Shown here piece after piece: positions 19,415-31,106 of a stretch of 42,799 nucleotides of DNA. Below the pieces are notes generated by a model. It was not told the origin of the DNA. It made no database searches and was given only the letters and a program-made list of their open reading frames with translations. Within the stretch, counting starts at the first letter, position 1, and the number at the start of each line of letters is the position of its first letter. Made by a program: the position numbers and the translations under genes. The DNA comes from Escherichia albertii NBRC 107761 = DSM 17582 (GTDB lineage Bacteria; Pseudomonadota; Gammaproteobacteria; Enterobacterales; Enterobacteriaceae): NCBI RefSeq assembly GCF_000759775.1, contig NZ_BBMY01000031.1:1-42799 (forward strand), read 5' to 3'.

Positions 19415-20479
19415 ATGAGTAAAGTGAAAAGTATCACCCGTGAATCCTGGATCCTGAGCACCTTCCCGGAGTGGGGTAGCTGGCTGAACGAAGAAATTGA
19501 ACAGGAGCGGGTTGCACCAGGCACATTTGCGATGTGGTGGCTCGGTTGTACCGGGATCTGGTTGAAATCAGAAGGCGGCACCAATGTGTGCGTCGATTTC
19601 TGGTGCGGCACCGGCAAACAAAGTCACGGTAACCCGCTGATGAAACAGGGCCATCAGATGCAACGCATGGCCGGCGTGAAAAAACTGCAACCAAACCTGC
19701 GTACTACACCGTTTGTCCTTGATCCGTTTGCGATTCGCCAGATCGACGCCGTACTGGCTACTCACGATCACAATGATCATATTGACGTGAACGTTGCTGC
19801 CGCCGTGATGCAAAACTGCGCTGACGACGTACCGTTCATCGGTCCGAAAACCTGCGTGGATCTGTGGATTGGCTGGGGCGTACCGAAAGAACGCTGCATC
19901 GTGGTGAAACCCGGCGATGTGGTTAAAGTGAAAGATATAGAAATTCATGCACTTGACGCATTTGACCGTACTGCATTGATCACCCTGCCTGCGGATCAAA
20001 AAGCGGCTGGCGTCCTGCCGGATGGCATGGACGATCGCGCAGTGAACTATCTGTTCAAAACGCCAGGCGGCTCCCTGTATCACAGTGGCGACTCTCACTA
20101 TTCCAACTACTACGCGAAACATGGCAACGAACATCAGATCGACGTGGCTTTAGGATCTTACGGTGAAAACCCGCGCGGTATTACTGACAAAATGACCAGC
20201 GCCGATATCCTGCGCATGGCAGAAGCGCTGAATACGAAAGTGGTGATCCCATTCCATCACGATATCTGGTCAAACTTCCAGGCCGATCCGCAAGAGATCC
20301 GCGTGCTGTGGGAGATGAAAAAAGATCGTCTGAAGTATGGCTTCAAGCCGTTTATCTGGCAGGTTGGCGGCAAATTTACCTGGCCGTTAGATAAAGATAA
20401 CCTCGAGTATCACTATCCGCGTGGTTTCGATGATTGCTTCACCATTGAACCGGATCTGCCGTTCAAATCGTTCCTGTAA
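19415..20479 (+). CDS. ulaG: L-ascorbate-6-phosphate lactonase UlaG
   Basis: UlaG has 354 residues and is a metallo-beta-lactamase-fold lactonase. It opens L-ascorbate 6-phosphate to 3-keto-L-gulonate 6-phosphate, the substrate of UlaD. The metal motif is THDHNDHID, with His117, His119, Asp121 and His122. HSGDSHY and IPFHHDIW supply further ligands. Two in-frame ATGs exist; GAAGG is 9 bases before the second (19415) but only 3 before the first (19409), so the second is preferred. Confidence 0.96.
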   Translation: MSKVKSITRESWILSTFPEWGSWLNEEIEQERVAPGTFAMWWLGCTGIWLKSEGGTNVCVDFWCGTGKQSHGNPLMKQGHQMQRMAGVKKLQPNLRTTPFVLDPFAIRQIDAVLATHDHNDHIDVNVAAAVMQNCADDVPFIGPKTCVDLWIGWGVPKERCIVVKPGDVVKVKDIEIHALDAFDRTALITLPADQKAAGVLPDGMDDRAVNYLFKTPGGSLYHSGDSHYSNYYAKHGNEHQIDVALGSYGENPRGITDKMTSADILRMAEALNTKVVIPFHHDIWSNFQADPQEIRVLWEMKKDRLKYGFKPFIWQVGGKFTWPLDKDNLEYHYPRGFDDCFTIEPDLPFKSFL

Positions 20480-20490
20480 TTTGTTGTTTA

Positions 20491-20520
20491 TGCCGGGTAG
20501 CACGGCGCTATCCGGCGTAG
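20491..20520. repeat. REP element between ulaG and ulaR
   Basis: TGCCGGGTAGC and GCTATCCGGCG form an imperfect hairpin of the REP type, 11 bases after the ulaG stop codon. It probably stabilises the ulaG mRNA 3' end. Confidence 0.7.
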
Positions 20521-20577
20521 TATTTCCTGGCTATTTCAAATATCATCTAAAAAAATCAAATTTTATCGGAATAGCTC

Positions 20578-21333
20578 ATGACTGAAGCACAAAGACATCA
20601 AATCCTCCTGGAAATGCTCGCACAATTGGGCTTTGTGACCGTAGAGAAAGTCGTTGAGCGTCTGGGGATTTCGCCTGCTACCGCGCGACGCGACATCAAT
20701 AAACTCGACGAAAGCGGCAAACTGAAAAAAGTGCGCAACGGCGCAGAAGCCATTACTCAACAGCGCCCGCGCTGGACGCCAATGAATCTACACCAGGCGC
20801 AAAACCACGACGAAAAAGTTCGTATCGCCAAAACAGCTTCACAACTGGTGAATCCGGGCGAAAGCGTGGTCATCAACTGCGGTTCTACTGCGTTCCTGCT
20901 CGGGCGAGAAATGTGCGGCAAGCCAGTGCAAATCATCACTAATTATCTACCGTTGGCGAATTATCTGATCGATCAGGAACACGACAGCGTGATCATCATG
21001 GGCGGGCAATACAACAAAAGTCAGTCCATCACTTTAAGTCCGCAGGGTAGCGAAAATAGCCTCTACGCCGGGCACTGGATGTTCACCAGCGGCAAAGGGT
21101 TGACCGCTGAAGGGTTGTATAAAACCGATATGCTGACGGCGATGGCAGAACAGAAGATGCTGAGCGTGGTAGGAAAACTGGTCGTACTGGTCGATAGCAG
21201 CAAGATTGGTGAACGCGCGGGTATGCTCTTTAGCCGCGCCGATCAAATCGATATGTTGATCACCGGCAAAAATGCTAACCCGGAAATCCTGCAACAACTG
21301 GAAGCGCAAGGGGTCAGCATTCTGCGCGTTTAA
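20578..21333 (+). CDS. ulaR: DeoR-family repressor of the ula regulon, UlaR
   Basis: UlaR has 251 residues. The N-terminal winged helix-turn-helix carries the DeoR signature ([20 protein letters not shown], then [21 protein letters not shown], about 6-50). The C-terminal domain (about 75-250) is a sugar-phosphate sensor of the DeoR/ribose-5-phosphate-isomerase fold, with [16 protein letters not shown]. It binds L-ascorbate 6-phosphate, which releases repression. It is expressed separately from ulaG, and its stop codon overlaps that of the convergent yjfP. Confidence 0.97.
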   Translation: MTEAQRHQILLEMLAQLGFVTVEKVVERLGISPATARRDINKLDESGKLKKVRNGAEAITQQRPRWTPMNLHQAQNHDEKVRIAKTASQLVNPGESVVINCGSTAFLLGREMCGKPVQIITNYLPLANYLIDQEHDSVIIMGGQYNKSQSITLSPQGSENSLYAGHWMFTSGKGLTAEGLYKTDMLTAMAEQKMLSVVGKLVVLVDSSKIGERAGMLFSRADQIDMLITGKNANPEILQQLEAQGVSILRV

Positions 21334-22079
21334 AGATGCTGGCGGAAAAATATCACAGCAGCCTCCAGCGCCTCAGGCGTAATGCGGTGACGGACGCCTG
21401 GCTGCCACGAACAGGTCAATTGTTTATCTCGTCCCGTTTCTCTTAATGCCTGCTGCAAACGTAGTGATTCCTTGGCAGGCACAACATCATCGTCAAGGCC
21501 ATGCCATAACAGCAGTGGCCTGCTTCCCAGTTCGTCCAGGCGGTTTGTCGCTTCCCACTCTGCCAGTGGAGCAATAATGTTATTAAATTCATTTTGCTGT
21601 GCTGGCGTTTCAGGCTGCAACGGTGGAAACAGAGAACGGGCAAGCGATGTGAAATAGCCAGATCCCATCATACTGGCAGTACATTTCACAGATGGATAGC
21701 AAGCTGCAATCCCAAGCGCCGTCATCGCTCCCATCGACGCGCCACCGACCGCCAGACGTTCATCAAGCAGCAAGTTTTCTTCAATAATTGCCGCACGTAA
21801 CGCAGTGAACTCATGCATATTTTGCAGCAAAATTTGCCAGAATTGTTTGAGTCGTCGCGATGCATCACCACTAAAACGGATACCATGATCGGGCGCATCC
21901 GGCATTATTACCCGTAAGCCAGCCTGCGCCAGTGCGACAGCAAAATAGCTATAAACCAGGCTGGATGAAGTAAAGCCGTGATAAAAAATCACACATAGTA
22001 GCGGTGTCTCTTTTTGCCCGGCAGGACAAGCATGAAGAACAGGAATATCTGCCAGTACTCGTGATTCTAATTCAATCAT
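21330..22079 (-). CDS. yjfP: Alpha/beta-hydrolase esterase YjfP
   Basis: YjfP has 249 residues and is a cytoplasmic carboxylesterase of the alpha/beta-hydrolase fold. The nucleophile elbow is GGASMGA with Ser115. The likely acid is an Asp in HGLDDDVVP (196-198) and the likely His is 231 in GVRHRIT. The oxyanion region is FYHGFTSSS. It shares a 4-bp overlap with the end of convergent ulaR. The natural substrate is not known; short-chain or acetylated esters are probable. Confidence 0.94.
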   Translation of the reverse strand: MIELESRVLADIPVLHACPAGQKETPLLCVIFYHGFTSSSLVYSYFAVALAQAGLRVIMPDAPDHGIRFSGDASRRLKQFWQILLQNMHEFTALRAAIIEENLLLDERLAVGGASMGAMTALGIAACYPSVKCTASMMGSGYFTSLARSLFPPLQPETPAQQNEFNNIIAPLAEWEATNRLDELGSRPLLLWHGLDDDVVPAKESLRLQQALRETGRDKQLTCSWQPGVRHRITPEALEAAVIFFRQHL

Positions 22080-22260
22080 CTGTCTCTCCTTTTAGTCTGG
22101 TATGACATGAAGAAATCCTTAGTACAAGTTTCTGCCGACAGTATTGATTCATAATGTTGAGATATAGGTTACGCTTTCGCCACGTTTTCATTCGAAAATC
22201 GCGTACCAGGTAACAATTCGGGAACATTCCCCCAAAGTTAAATTAATAAGGCACTACACT

Positions 22261-22590
22261 ATGGTTAGCAGGAAACGTAATAGCGTTATTTACCGGTTTA
22301 CCCGTTTATTATTGGTATTGATGTTAAGTGCCTGTAGCGCACTGCAAGGTACGCCACAGCCAGCACCGCCAGTAACGGACCATCCGTAAGAAATTCGCCG
22401 CGACCAGACGCAAGGGCTACAGCGAATAGGTACGGTAACCACGATGGTTCGAGGTTCTCCAGATGACGCATTAGCAGAAATCAGAGCGAAAGCTGCCGCA
22501 GCCAAAGCTGATTATTACGTTGTCGTCATGGTGGACGAAACCATCGTGACAGGACAGTAGTATTCACAAGCCATTTTATATCGTAAATAA
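22261..22590 (+). pseudogene. bsmA: bsmA, broken by two nonsense codons
   Basis: The frame from 22261 encodes the 109-residue lipoprotein BsmA (also yjfO), which is linked to biofilm and peroxide stress. The lipobox LSACS (about 22-26) is intact, and the DUF1471 domain follows. Codon 43 is TAA (22387-22389), between TDHP and EIRRDQ, and codon 100 is TAG (22558-22560), between VTGQ and YSQAILYRK. As I remember the K-12 protein, these were CAA and TGG. All else is in frame to the natural TAA at 22588. Only the signal peptide and about 20 residues of the lipoprotein can be made without suppression. Confidence 0.9.
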
Positions 22591-22738
22591 ATCAGACAAC
22601 TTACATAGTCAGCTTTACATTGCTTTGCGTCCCTATGCGTTTACCTGTGCACAATAAACTACCAGCGGGAAGCCCGGACGTTTATTACCGCGATGGAATG
22701 CCCTGCAACATGCGGGGAAACGAAAAATGGAGCTGACG

Positions 22739-23014
22739 ATGAAACAATTACTTGCCTCACCCTCGCTGCAATTAGTGACTTATCCCACGAGCGCCATGGC
22801 ACAGTCTGCCGAATTCGCCAGTGCTGACTGCGTGACGGGCCTGAATGAAATAGGTCAGATCTCGGTTAGCAATATTTCAGGGGATCCGCAGGATGTGGAA
22901 CGTATCGTGGCGTTAAAAGCCGATGAACAAGGCGCATCATGGTATCGCATTATTACCATGTATGAAGACCAGCAGCCTGATAACTGGCGCGTACAGGCGA
23001 TACTGTATGCGTAA
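22739..23014 (+). CDS. yjfN: DUF1471-family periplasmic protein YjfN
   Basis: YjfN has 91 residues. The first 25 residues form a modest signal peptide (MKQLLASPSLQLVTYPTSAMA, cut before QSAEF). The DUF1471 domain runs from about 35 to the end (ISVSNISGD, then WYRIITMYED). It has been reported as an activator of the periplasmic protease DegP. An ATG 12 bases upstream is in frame, but GGAG there is well placed for the ATG at 22739, which also gives the known length. Confidence 0.9.
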   Translation: MKQLLASPSLQLVTYPTSAMAQSAEFASADCVTGLNEIGQISVSNISGDPQDVERIVALKADEQGASWYRIITMYEDQQPDNWRVQAILYA

Positions 23015-23034
23015 GTGTCATCAACTGCGAACAA

Positions 23035-23069
23035 TGCCGGATGCGGCGCAAGCGCCTTATCCGGCCTAC
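23035..23069. repeat. REP element after yjfN
   Basis: TGCCGGATGCGGCGC and GCGCCTTATCCGGC form the typical REP hairpin, 20 bases after the yjfN stop codon, in the convergent gap with aidB. Confidence 0.85.
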
Positions 23070-23140
23070 AGATCCTGAAATTTCATGGCATTAGTACAGA
23101 ATACTGCTGTAGGCATGAGAAGACGTGCCAGCGTTGACAC

Positions 23141-24766
23141 TTACAAACACACGCCGCCAGTCGCCCGCAGCAATAAATCATTCTGGATCTGCTCTGACAA
23201 CCGCACGCCACCGCGCGTATCAAACATCATCTGACACCACGCCTGCGCCATTGGTGGAGAGGCATATTTCAACATTTGCGCACCACAGCCCAGTAAGAAT
23301 AGCTGATGAGTGATCTCTCGCCCCAGTTCTTCAGCCGGTTTGCGCAATTGTTGCTGCAAACGACGAACTGCGCGATCAAAATAGCGATCCTGCCCTTTCA
23401 CTTCCATAAATGCTTCTGTCAATAAATCGTATACGCCCGCTTGTTTGTTAAGAACGCGCAGAACATCCAGACACATAATGTTGCCGGAACCTTCCCAGAT
23501 ACTGTTCACCGGCATTTCCCGGTACAGCCGCGGCAACTCACTCTCCTCGCAATAACCAATACCACCAAGCGCTTCCATCGCTTCCGCGACAAACGGGATA
23601 CCGCTTTTGCAGATTACAAACTTCGCCGCAGGCGTAAATAAGCGCGCCCACAGGGCTTCTTTAGCATCGGCACGCCGATCCCACGCCCGCGCCAGACGAA
23701 ACAGCAGCGCAGTTTGTCCTTCAAGCTGGAGCGCCATGCGACTTAAGACATGACGCATTAGAGGTTGTTCAATTAACGACTTGCCAAATACATGACGTTG
23801 ATGAGTATGATAAACCGCCAGCGAAAACGCGCGGCGCATCATGGCATGGCTACCCAGGGCACAATCAAAACGCGTCATCCCGCCCATTTTCAGGATCAGA
23901 CGAATTCCTTCACCTTCCTGACCCAGTAACCAGCCGATGGCATCCTGAAACTCCACTTCACAGCTGGCGTTGGAGCGATTGCCCAGCTTATCTTTCAGCC
24001 GTTCCAGGCGAATCGCGTTGCGTTGCCCATCAGGCAAAAATCGCGGCACAAAAAAACAGGACAAGCCGCCCGTGGTTTGCGCCAGCACCAGATGCGCATC
24101 ACTTTGCGGCACCGAGAAAAACCATTTATGCCCCACCAGTCGATAAGAACCATCATCCAGACGTTCCGCGCGAGTGGTATTACTCATCACATCTGAGCCG
24201 CCCTGCTTTTCCGTCATACCCATGCCAATCAACAGACCGCGTTTTTGTCCGCCGGGCAATAAGTGGGAGTCGTAGCGATCGCTCAACAACGGCGTAGTCC
24301 AGTCCTGAAACGGCGCTGGCAGCATCTGTAACAACAATGGCGTGGCGGCAAAGGTCATGGTTATCGGACATAACGATCCGGCCTCAACTTGCGCGTGCAA
24401 CATAAAACGCGCCGCCCGCGCCACAAATGCGCCGGAGCGAACATCTTCTTCCCAGGCCAGATTGTGCACCCGATTAGTACATAACGCCTGCATCAGCAGG
24501 TGCCATGCGGGATGAAAACGAACATCGTCCAGACGGCGTCCCTGGGCGTCGTAGCGTAACAACTCTGGCGGATTCACATTCGCCAGCCGCCCCAATTCAA
24601 GGGATTCGGCCGTCCCTAATTGCTGGCCAATACTGGCAAGAAAATCGCTATCCCAGCTCGCGCCTTCACGCGTTACCGCTTCGCAGAGCGCGCCATCTGA
24701 CAGATATAAATTGCTGTTATTTAATGGTATCGGTTGATTAAAAACGGTGTGAGTTTGCCAGTGCAC
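23141..24766 (-). CDS. aidB: Acyl-CoA-dehydrogenase-like alkylation-response protein AidB
   Basis: AidB has 541 residues and is an FAD flavoprotein of the acyl-CoA-dehydrogenase superfamily that binds DNA through its C-terminal domain. It is induced by Ada in the adaptive response to alkylating agents. Recognisable parts are GMGMTEKQGGSDVMSN and HKWFFSVPQSD of the FAD domain, and EALGGIGYCEESELPRLYRE near the C-terminus. The start is GTG at 24766 (HWQTHTVF follows) with GGAGGGAG before it. The ATGs at 24784 and 24781 lie within or upstream of that site. The Ada-dependent promoter should lie in 24767-24849. Confidence 0.95.
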   Translation of the reverse strand: MHWQTHTVFNQPIPLNNSNLYLSDGALCEAVTREGASWDSDFLASIGQQLGTAESLELGRLANVNPPELLRYDAQGRRLDDVRFHPAWHLLMQALCTNRVHNLAWEEDVRSGAFVARAARFMLHAQVEAGSLCPITMTFAATPLLLQMLPAPFQDWTTPLLSDRYDSHLLPGGQKRGLLIGMGMTEKQGGSDVMSNTTRAERLDDGSYRLVGHKWFFSVPQSDAHLVLAQTTGGLSCFFVPRFLPDGQRNAIRLERLKDKLGNRSNASCEVEFQDAIGWLLGQEGEGIRLILKMGGMTRFDCALGSHAMMRRAFSLAVYHTHQRHVFGKSLIEQPLMRHVLSRMALQLEGQTALLFRLARAWDRRADAKEALWARLFTPAAKFVICKSGIPFVAEAMEALGGIGYCEESELPRLYREMPVNSIWEGSGNIMCLDVLRVLNKQAGVYDLLTEAFMEVKGQDRYFDRAVRRLQQQLRKPAEELGREITHQLFLLGCGAQMLKYASPPMAQAWCQMMFDTRGGVRLSEQIQNDLLLRATGGVCL

Positions 24767-24849
24767 TGTGTCTCCCTCCATCAATGGCAGTCACCCTAAG
24801 TATGGTCACTGCCACGGATTCCTGACAGAAAGAGATTGCTAAAACATTC

Positions 24850-25410
24850 TTAGCCAGCAATGTAATGTGGGACAAAACGTGAGGTGTCTTTGGTTATCAG
24901 CGTGTTATCTTCGCGAATCCCCATACCGCACGCTTCATCATCGACAACCCAGCTACCAATCAGCGTGTAGCTATCACCAAATCGCGGTAGCGGTTGAAAC
25001 GCCTGATAGATCATCGGTTCATCGGCGTAGTCACCTTCTGCATAGTCAATGACATTATTTTTACCATCAAAAATGGTGACATTACCGCCTTCGCGCGAGT
25101 AGATCGGTTTACGTACATAGCTTTCGCCAGCGGCAATCTGCGGTTTTTCGCCATCGAACCAGGACGCAAGAAGATTAGGGATGATCAGGGAAAAAACGCC
25201 ATAACAGCGGCATTAATCCTTTGTTGCTCAAAATACTTTTCCATAGTGGTTCCACCCATTGCTCACGGCGCTTACGCAACAGCGGACCGTTATCATCACG
25301 CATCATCCACTCTAACCGCTAAAGCGCGAAATCAAACGCTCCTGAATGGCATTATACTGATCAGCATCACGCGGAATAATGCCGTTGCGTCGCGCATCCT
25401 CCAGCCACTG
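24850..25410 (-). pseudogene. yjfC: yjfC remnant (ATP-grasp, glutathionylspermidine-synthase-like)
   Basis: The minus strand encodes pieces of YjfC, an ATP-grasp protein of the glutathionylspermidine-synthase family. The first piece, QWLEDARRNGIIPRD to LISRFSG, ends in a stop near 25317. The second, in another frame, starts at LEWMMRDDNGPLL (25315). A run CATCCCTAAT near 25173-25182 carries an extra C, which shifts frame before LLASWFDGEK. The third piece reads to HYIAG and the stop at 24850. From memory of the intact protein, the 5' part (over 100 codons), about 70 codons in the middle and possibly two codons near QWLEDA are missing. It abuts the rlmB terminator, so yjfI-yjfM are gone as well. 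Confidence 0.88.
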
Positions 25411-25436
25411 AAAAAAAACCATCCAAATCTGGATGG
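25411..25436 (-). terminator. Rho-independent terminator of rlmB
   Basis: CCATCC-AGATTT-GGATGG in the minus-strand transcript is followed by eight U residues, 20 bases after the rlmB stop codon. The decayed yjfC sequence begins at this U tract. Confidence 0.85.
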
Positions 25437-25456
25437 CTTTTCATAATTCAGATAAG

Positions 25457-26188
25457 CTAGCTGCGCTGGCGAACCGCTTCAAATAAGCAAATTCCGGTCG
25501 CAACCGAAACGTTCAGGGAAGAAACGCTTCCAGCCATTGGGATGCTGATCAACTCATCGCAATGTTCACGGGTCAGGCGACGCATACCTTCACCTTCTGC
25601 GCCCATCACCAGCGCCAGACGTCCGGTCATTTTGCTCTGATAGAGAGTATGGTCTGCTTCACCCGCCGTACCAACGATCCAGATATTCTCTTCCTGTAGC
25701 ATACGCATGGTGCGCGCCAGGTTAGTCACCCGAATCAGCGGAACGCTTTCTGCTGCGCCGCAAGCGACTTTTCTCGCCGTGGCGTTAAGTTGTGCGGAGC
25801 GATCTTTCGGCACGATCACGGCGTGAACACCTGCGGCATCCGCGCTACGCAAGCACGCGCCGAGGTTATGCGGATCGGTCACGCCGTCGAGGATCAACAG
25901 GAAAGATTGATCGAGCGAAGCGATCAGATCCGGCAGATCATTTTCCTGATACTGACGTCCCGGCTTAACGCGGGCGATAATCCCCTGATGTACGCCACCG
26001 TCGCTTTTCTCGTCGAGATATTGGCGGTTTGCCAGCTGGATAACCACGCCATGGGACTCAAGGGCGTGAATCAGCGGCAACAGACGTTTATCTTCACGGC
26101 CTTTTAAAATAAAGACTTCCTGAAAACGTTCAGGGGCGCGCTCCAGCAGGGCCTGCACTGCGTGGATGCCGTAAATCATTTCGCTCAT
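25457..26188 (-). CDS. rlmB: 23S rRNA (guanosine-2'-O)-methyltransferase RlmB
   Basis: RlmB has 243 residues and methylates the 2'-O of G2251 in the P-loop of 23S rRNA using S-adenosylmethionine. The N-terminal L30e-like domain (about 1-75) binds RNA. The C-terminal SPOUT domain has the knot motifs [28 protein letters not shown] and [16 protein letters not shown]. It is the last gene of nsrR-rnr-rlmB; a BIME lies between it and rnr. Confidence 0.97.
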   Translation of the reverse strand: MSEMIYGIHAVQALLERAPERFQEVFILKGREDKRLLPLIHALESHGVVIQLANRQYLDEKSDGGVHQGIIARVKPGRQYQENDLPDLIASLDQSFLLILDGVTDPHNLGACLRSADAAGVHAVIVPKDRSAQLNATARKVACGAAESVPLIRVTNLARTMRMLQEENIWIVGTAGEADHTLYQSKMTGRLALVMGAEGEGMRRLTREHCDELISIPMAGSVSSLNVSVATGICLFEAVRQRS

Positions 26189-26210
26189 TAATGTACTCGT
26201 TGTTTACGTT

Positions 26211-26339
26211 TTGCCTGATGCGCTACGCTTATCAGGTCTACATGATTTCTGCAATATATTGAATTTGCGTAATTATGTAGACCGGATAAGGCGTTCACGC
26301 CGCATCCGGCATGAACAAAGCGCATTTTGCCAGCAATCT
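26211..26339. repeat. BIME with two inverted REPs, second copy of the 764-893 element
   Basis: REP units at about 26212-26241 and 26278-26311 flank TGCAATATATTGAAT. The reverse complement aligns with 764-893 over the full 130 bp with scattered changes. It lies inside the rnr-rlmB transcript, where it may act as an attenuator or mRNA stabiliser. Confidence 0.85.
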
Positions 26340-26368
26340 GACCCTCTTCTGTTTAAAGAGGGTATTGA

Positions 26369-28810
26369 TCACTCTGCCACTTTTTTCTTCGCCGCACGCT
26401 TCGCTTTGGTCGCTGCAGCTATTTTTTGCGTTTTAGCCGAGGGCTTTTTCGCTTTTCTCGCCTCTTTCTTCGCCGCTTTCGGCTTCGCTTTTTTCTCACC
26501 GCGGAAGGCGCTGTCTGGCTCAAAGTTTACCTTTTTACCGACCTGACGACGCTTGCCACCTTTTTTGCCTGTATCGCCTTTTTTCGCTTTCTCACGCGCC
26601 GTTTTACCGACGTTACGCGGCGCGCGTTCGCTGGAGATCAGGCTAAAGTCGATTTTGCGCTCGTCCATATTAACCGCTTCGACGCGAACTTCCACGCGAT
26701 CGCCCAGACGATAAGTCTGACCACTGGATTCGCCCATCAGACGTTGACCCACCTGGTCAAAACGATAGTAGTCGTTGTCCAGCGAAGAGACGTGAACCAG
26801 GCCATCAATAAACAGCTCGTCCAGACGGACGAAGAAACCAAATCCGGTGACGCTGGAGATTACGCCTTTAAAGACGTTGCCAACCTGGTCGAGCATAAAG
26901 TCACACTTCAGCCAGTCAGCCACATCACGCGTCGCTTCATCAGCACGGCGTTCCGCCATCGAACAGTGCTGACCCAGTTGCAGCATCTCTTCCATCGAAT
27001 AATGATAACCGCCAGTTTCGGTGGTATTCCCCTGATGCCCCTGCTCTTTCGCCAGCAGATACTTAATGCCGCGGTGCAGCGTCAGATCAGGGTAACGACG
27101 AATCGGCGAAGTAAAGTGCGCATAAGACTGTAATGCCAGACCGAAGTGACCGCGGTTTTCTGGATCATAAATCGCCTGTTTCATCGAGCGCAGCAGCATG
27201 GTTTGCAGCATTTCTGCATCAGGACGGTCGGCCACCGACTCCAGCAGCTCAGCGTAGTCACGCGGTTCCGGCTTGTTACCGCCGGGTAGTTCCAGCCCCA
27301 GCTCCGCCAGTACTGAACGGAAGGAGGTAATCGCTTCAGTGCTCGGCTTGTCGTGAATACGGAACAGTGTCGGTTCTTTCGCTTTCTCAACGAAACGCGC
27401 CGCCGAGATATTCGCCAGAATCATGCACTCTTCAATTAATTTGTGTGCATCGTTACGCTGAGTCTGTTCGATACGCTCAATACGACGTTCAGCGTTGAAA
27501 ATAAACTTCGCTTCTTCGCTTTCAAATGAGATCCCGCCGCGCTCTTCACGAGCTTTATCCAGCACTTTATAGAGGTTATGCAGCTCTTCGAGATGCTTAA
27601 CCAGCGGCGCGTACTGCTCGCGCAGCTCCTGATCGCCTTGCAGAATATGCCAGACTTTGGTGTAGGTCAGACGCGCGTGAGAACTCATCACCGCTTCGTA
27701 GAATTTATAGCCGGTCAATCGCCCTTTCGATGAAACCGTCATTTCGCACACCATACACAGGCGGTCTACCTGCGGGTTGAGCGAGCACAGGCCGTTAGAG
27801 AGCACTTCCGGCAACATCGGAATAACCTGCGACGGGAAGTAGACCGACGTACCACGGTTACGCGCTTCTCTGTCCAGCGGTGTTGGCGGACGCACATAGT
27901 AACTGACGTCGGCAATTGCGACCCACAAACGCCAACCGCCGCCGCGTTTCTTCTCGCAGTAAACCGCATCGTCAAAGTCACGAGCATCTTCACCATCAAT
28001 GGTAACCAATGGTAGATCGCGCAGATCAACACGGCCTGCTTTTGCCTCTTCCGGTACTTCTTCTTTCAGCCCGGTAACCTGTTGCTCAACGGCCTGCGGC
28101 CAGATGTGCGGAATTTCATGGGTACGCAGAGCGATATCGACCGCCATGCCGGTGCCCATATTATCGCCAAGCACTTCGACGATTTTACCCACCGCTTTGG
28201 TACGGCGAGTCGGACGTTGGGTCAGTTCGACCACCACCACAAAGCCCATCCTCGCGCCCATAATCTGATCGGGCGGGATTAAAATATCGAAGCTCAAACG
28301 ACTGTCGTCAGGAACCACGAAGCCGACGCCCGCTTCAGTAAAGTAGCGACCGACGATCTGGCTGGTTTTGGGTACCAGCACGCGGACAATACGCGCTTCA
28401 CGACGGCCTTTGCGGTCGGCGCCCAGCGGCTGCGCCAGTACCTGATCGCCATGAATGCAGGTTTTCATCTGCTCGCTGGAGAGATACAAATCATCTTTAC
28501 GCCCTTCAACCCGCAGAAAGCCGTAGCCATCACGGTGACCAATAACGGTACCTTTCACCAGATCGAGGCGTTCCGGCAGCGCATAGCACTGACGGCGAGT
28601 GAAGACCAGTTGTCCGTCGCGCTCCATAGCGCGCAGACGGCGACGTAAAGCTTCCAGTTGCTCTTCGCCTTCGATGTGCAGTTCTACTGCCAGCTCATCA
28701 CGGCTGGCTGGTTTTTCTCGTTTGGTTAAATGTTCGAGGATAAATTCCCGGCTAGGGATGGGATTCGCGTATTTTTCAGCTTCGCGTTCCTGGAAAGGAT
28801 CTTGTGACAT
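26369..28810 (-). CDS. rnr: Exoribonuclease R
   Basis: RNase R has 813 residues and is the 3'-to-5' processive exonuclease that degrades structured RNA, working with trans-translation and in cold or stationary phase. Domain order: an N-terminal helix-turn-helix, two cold-shock domains ([15 protein letters not shown] near 90), the RNB catalytic domain with [12 protein letters not shown] (about 272-282, catalytic Asps present), an S1 domain ([17 protein letters not shown]) and a Lys/Ala-rich basic tail of about 80 residues. The start at 28810 ([10 protein letters not shown]) is the known one; the 14-codon upstream extension has no good site. It is 38 bp after nsrR. Confidence 0.97.
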   Translation of the reverse strand: MSQDPFQEREAEKYANPIPSREFILEHLTKREKPASRDELAVELHIEGEEQLEALRRRLRAMERDGQLVFTRRQCYALPERLDLVKGTVIGHRDGYGFLRVEGRKDDLYLSSEQMKTCIHGDQVLAQPLGADRKGRREARIVRVLVPKTSQIVGRYFTEAGVGFVVPDDSRLSFDILIPPDQIMGARMGFVVVVELTQRPTRRTKAVGKIVEVLGDNMGTGMAVDIALRTHEIPHIWPQAVEQQVTGLKEEVPEEAKAGRVDLRDLPLVTIDGEDARDFDDAVYCEKKRGGGWRLWVAIADVSYYVRPPTPLDREARNRGTSVYFPSQVIPMLPEVLSNGLCSLNPQVDRLCMVCEMTVSSKGRLTGYKFYEAVMSSHARLTYTKVWHILQGDQELREQYAPLVKHLEELHNLYKVLDKAREERGGISFESEEAKFIFNAERRIERIEQTQRNDAHKLIEECMILANISAARFVEKAKEPTLFRIHDKPSTEAITSFRSVLAELGLELPGGNKPEPRDYAELLESVADRPDAEMLQTMLLRSMKQAIYDPENRGHFGLALQSYAHFTSPIRRYPDLTLHRGIKYLLAKEQGHQGNTTETGGYHYSMEEMLQLGQHCSMAERRADEATRDVADWLKCDFMLDQVGNVFKGVISSVTGFGFFVRLDELFIDGLVHVSSLDNDYYRFDQVGQRLMGESSGQTYRLGDRVEVRVEAVNMDERKIDFSLISSERAPRNVGKTAREKAKKGDTGKKGGKRRQVGKKVNFEPDSAFRGEKKAKPKAAKKEARKAKKPSAKTQKIAAATKAKRAAKKKVAE

Positions 28811-28848
28811 CTCGGTTCCTCCGTTGTCATCTCTGATGAAGATTTTCG

Positions 28849-29274
28849 TCACTCCACCAGCAATAATTTATAAAGCGGTTGATTCTCTTCAACCAAATCG
28901 GCAAGCGTGTAGTTATCCAGTTCCGTCAGAAAACTTTGCACGGCCTTAGAAAGTGCCTGTTTCAACCGACAGGCAGGTGTTATGTGGCAAAACTCACTGC
29001 TGCAATTCACCAGCGATAAGGGTTCCAGCTCACGCACCACATCACCAATACGTATAGCACTCGCCGGTTTCCCCAGACGAATGCCGCCATTTTTTCCACG
29101 AACAGCAGTCACGTAGCCGGCACGACTAAGTTGATTGATTATTTTGACCATATGATTACGGGAGACGTCGTAGACATCAGTTACTTCAGAAATACTGGTC
29201 ATCCGCCCTTCCGGTAATGACGCCATATAGATCAGCGCACGCAATCCGTAATCGGTGAAACTCGTTAACTGCAC
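28849..29274 (-). CDS. nsrR: Nitric-oxide-sensing Rrf2 repressor NsrR
   Basis: NsrR has 141 residues and is an Rrf2-family iron-sulfur repressor that loses DNA binding when its cluster reacts with NO. It controls hmp, ytfE and other nitrosative-stress genes. The winged helix is [14 protein letters not shown] plus [19 protein letters not shown]. The cluster ligands Cys91, Cys96 and Cys102 are present. The start is GTG at 29274 (QLTSFTDYG follows), preceded by GAGG. Residue 36 is Asp in VYDVSRNH, where I remember Gly in K-12. Confidence 0.96.
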   Translation of the reverse strand: MQLTSFTDYGLRALIYMASLPEGRMTSISEVTDVYDVSRNHMVKIINQLSRAGYVTAVRGKNGGIRLGKPASAIRIGDVVRELEPLSLVNCSSEFCHITPACRLKQALSKAVQSFLTELDNYTLADLVEENQPLYKLLLVE

Positions 29275-29372
29275 ATCAACCTCAAGAAAAGGGAAATCGG
29301 GAAAAATACACTTGTATTGATGATAAACCAGCCACAAGCTGTGTCGCTAATTTATTTCAGTTCGGGGAAGGA

Positions 29373-29427
29373 AAAAAGCGAGGATTTAACACTGTGCCGG
29401 ATAGCTCTATTAGCTAACCCGACACAG
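29373..29427 (-). terminator. Probable terminator between purA and nsrR
   Basis: A 36-nt imperfect inverted repeat (CTGTG..CACAG outer, TAGCT..AGCTA inner, 29392-29427) is followed on the minus strand by CGCTTTTTTCC. A second GC-rich hairpin, CCGGCAG..CTGCCGG, lies nearer purA at 29448-29470 without a U tract. Confidence 0.55.
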
Positions 29428-29481
29428 TAATGTATCACATTGTTAGCCCGGCAGGCAAAATATCTGCCGGACGTGCCATGA

Positions 29482-30783
<1,302 letters not shown>

Positions 30784-30883
30784 TCAAAATCACCGTTTGC
30801 TTAAAAATGGATTCTACCATCGCTTTTTCAGAGTTACAGCACTTTTTGCACTCAAAAATGACCTCGATCAGTCTGTTTTTTGT

Positions 30884-31081
30884 TCAGCCAATCGTTTTCC
30901 TCAACATGTAGTAGACCACAACGCCCGCAACCACAAGTCCACCGCCAAAACGACGTAAAATATTATCGGGTAAATTGGTCATCGCGGAGATCATCTTCTT
31001 CCATGCCTGTGGATAGAGCATCGGCCCTAAACCTTCCAGCACCAAAACAAGGGCAAGCGCCAGCCAGATTGTAGAATTCAT
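30884..31081 (-). CDS. yjeT: Small membrane protein YjeT (DUF2065)
   Basis: YjeT has 65 residues with two hydrophobic segments (WLALALVLVLEGLGPML, about 6-22, and LVVAGVVVYYMLRK, about 48-61) around a short polar part. It is a DUF2065 inner-membrane protein of unknown function, conserved between hflC and purA in enterics. Its transcript is probably separate from hflC because a terminator lies between them. Confidence 0.9.
   Translation of the reverse strand: MNSTIWLALALVLVLEGLGPMLYPQAWKKMISAMTNLPDNILRRFGGGLVVAGVVVYYMLRKTIG
30886..30901 (-). promoter_or_regulatory. Candidate PurR operator of purA
   Basis: AGCCAATCGTTTTCCT matches the PurR consensus ACGCAAACGTTTTCGT at 12 of 16 positions. It lies about 110 bp upstream of the purA start and overlaps the end of yjeT. 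Repression of purA by PurR is established; the exact site is by eye. Confidence 0.5.
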
Positions 31082-31106
31082 TCATTATCCTTATAGAAAA
31101 AGAAAA

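Noticed and set aside
23035-23069. Hairpin that could be taken for a terminator of yjfN
   Set aside because: The sequence is a standard REP unit without a U tract, so it was listed as a repeat.
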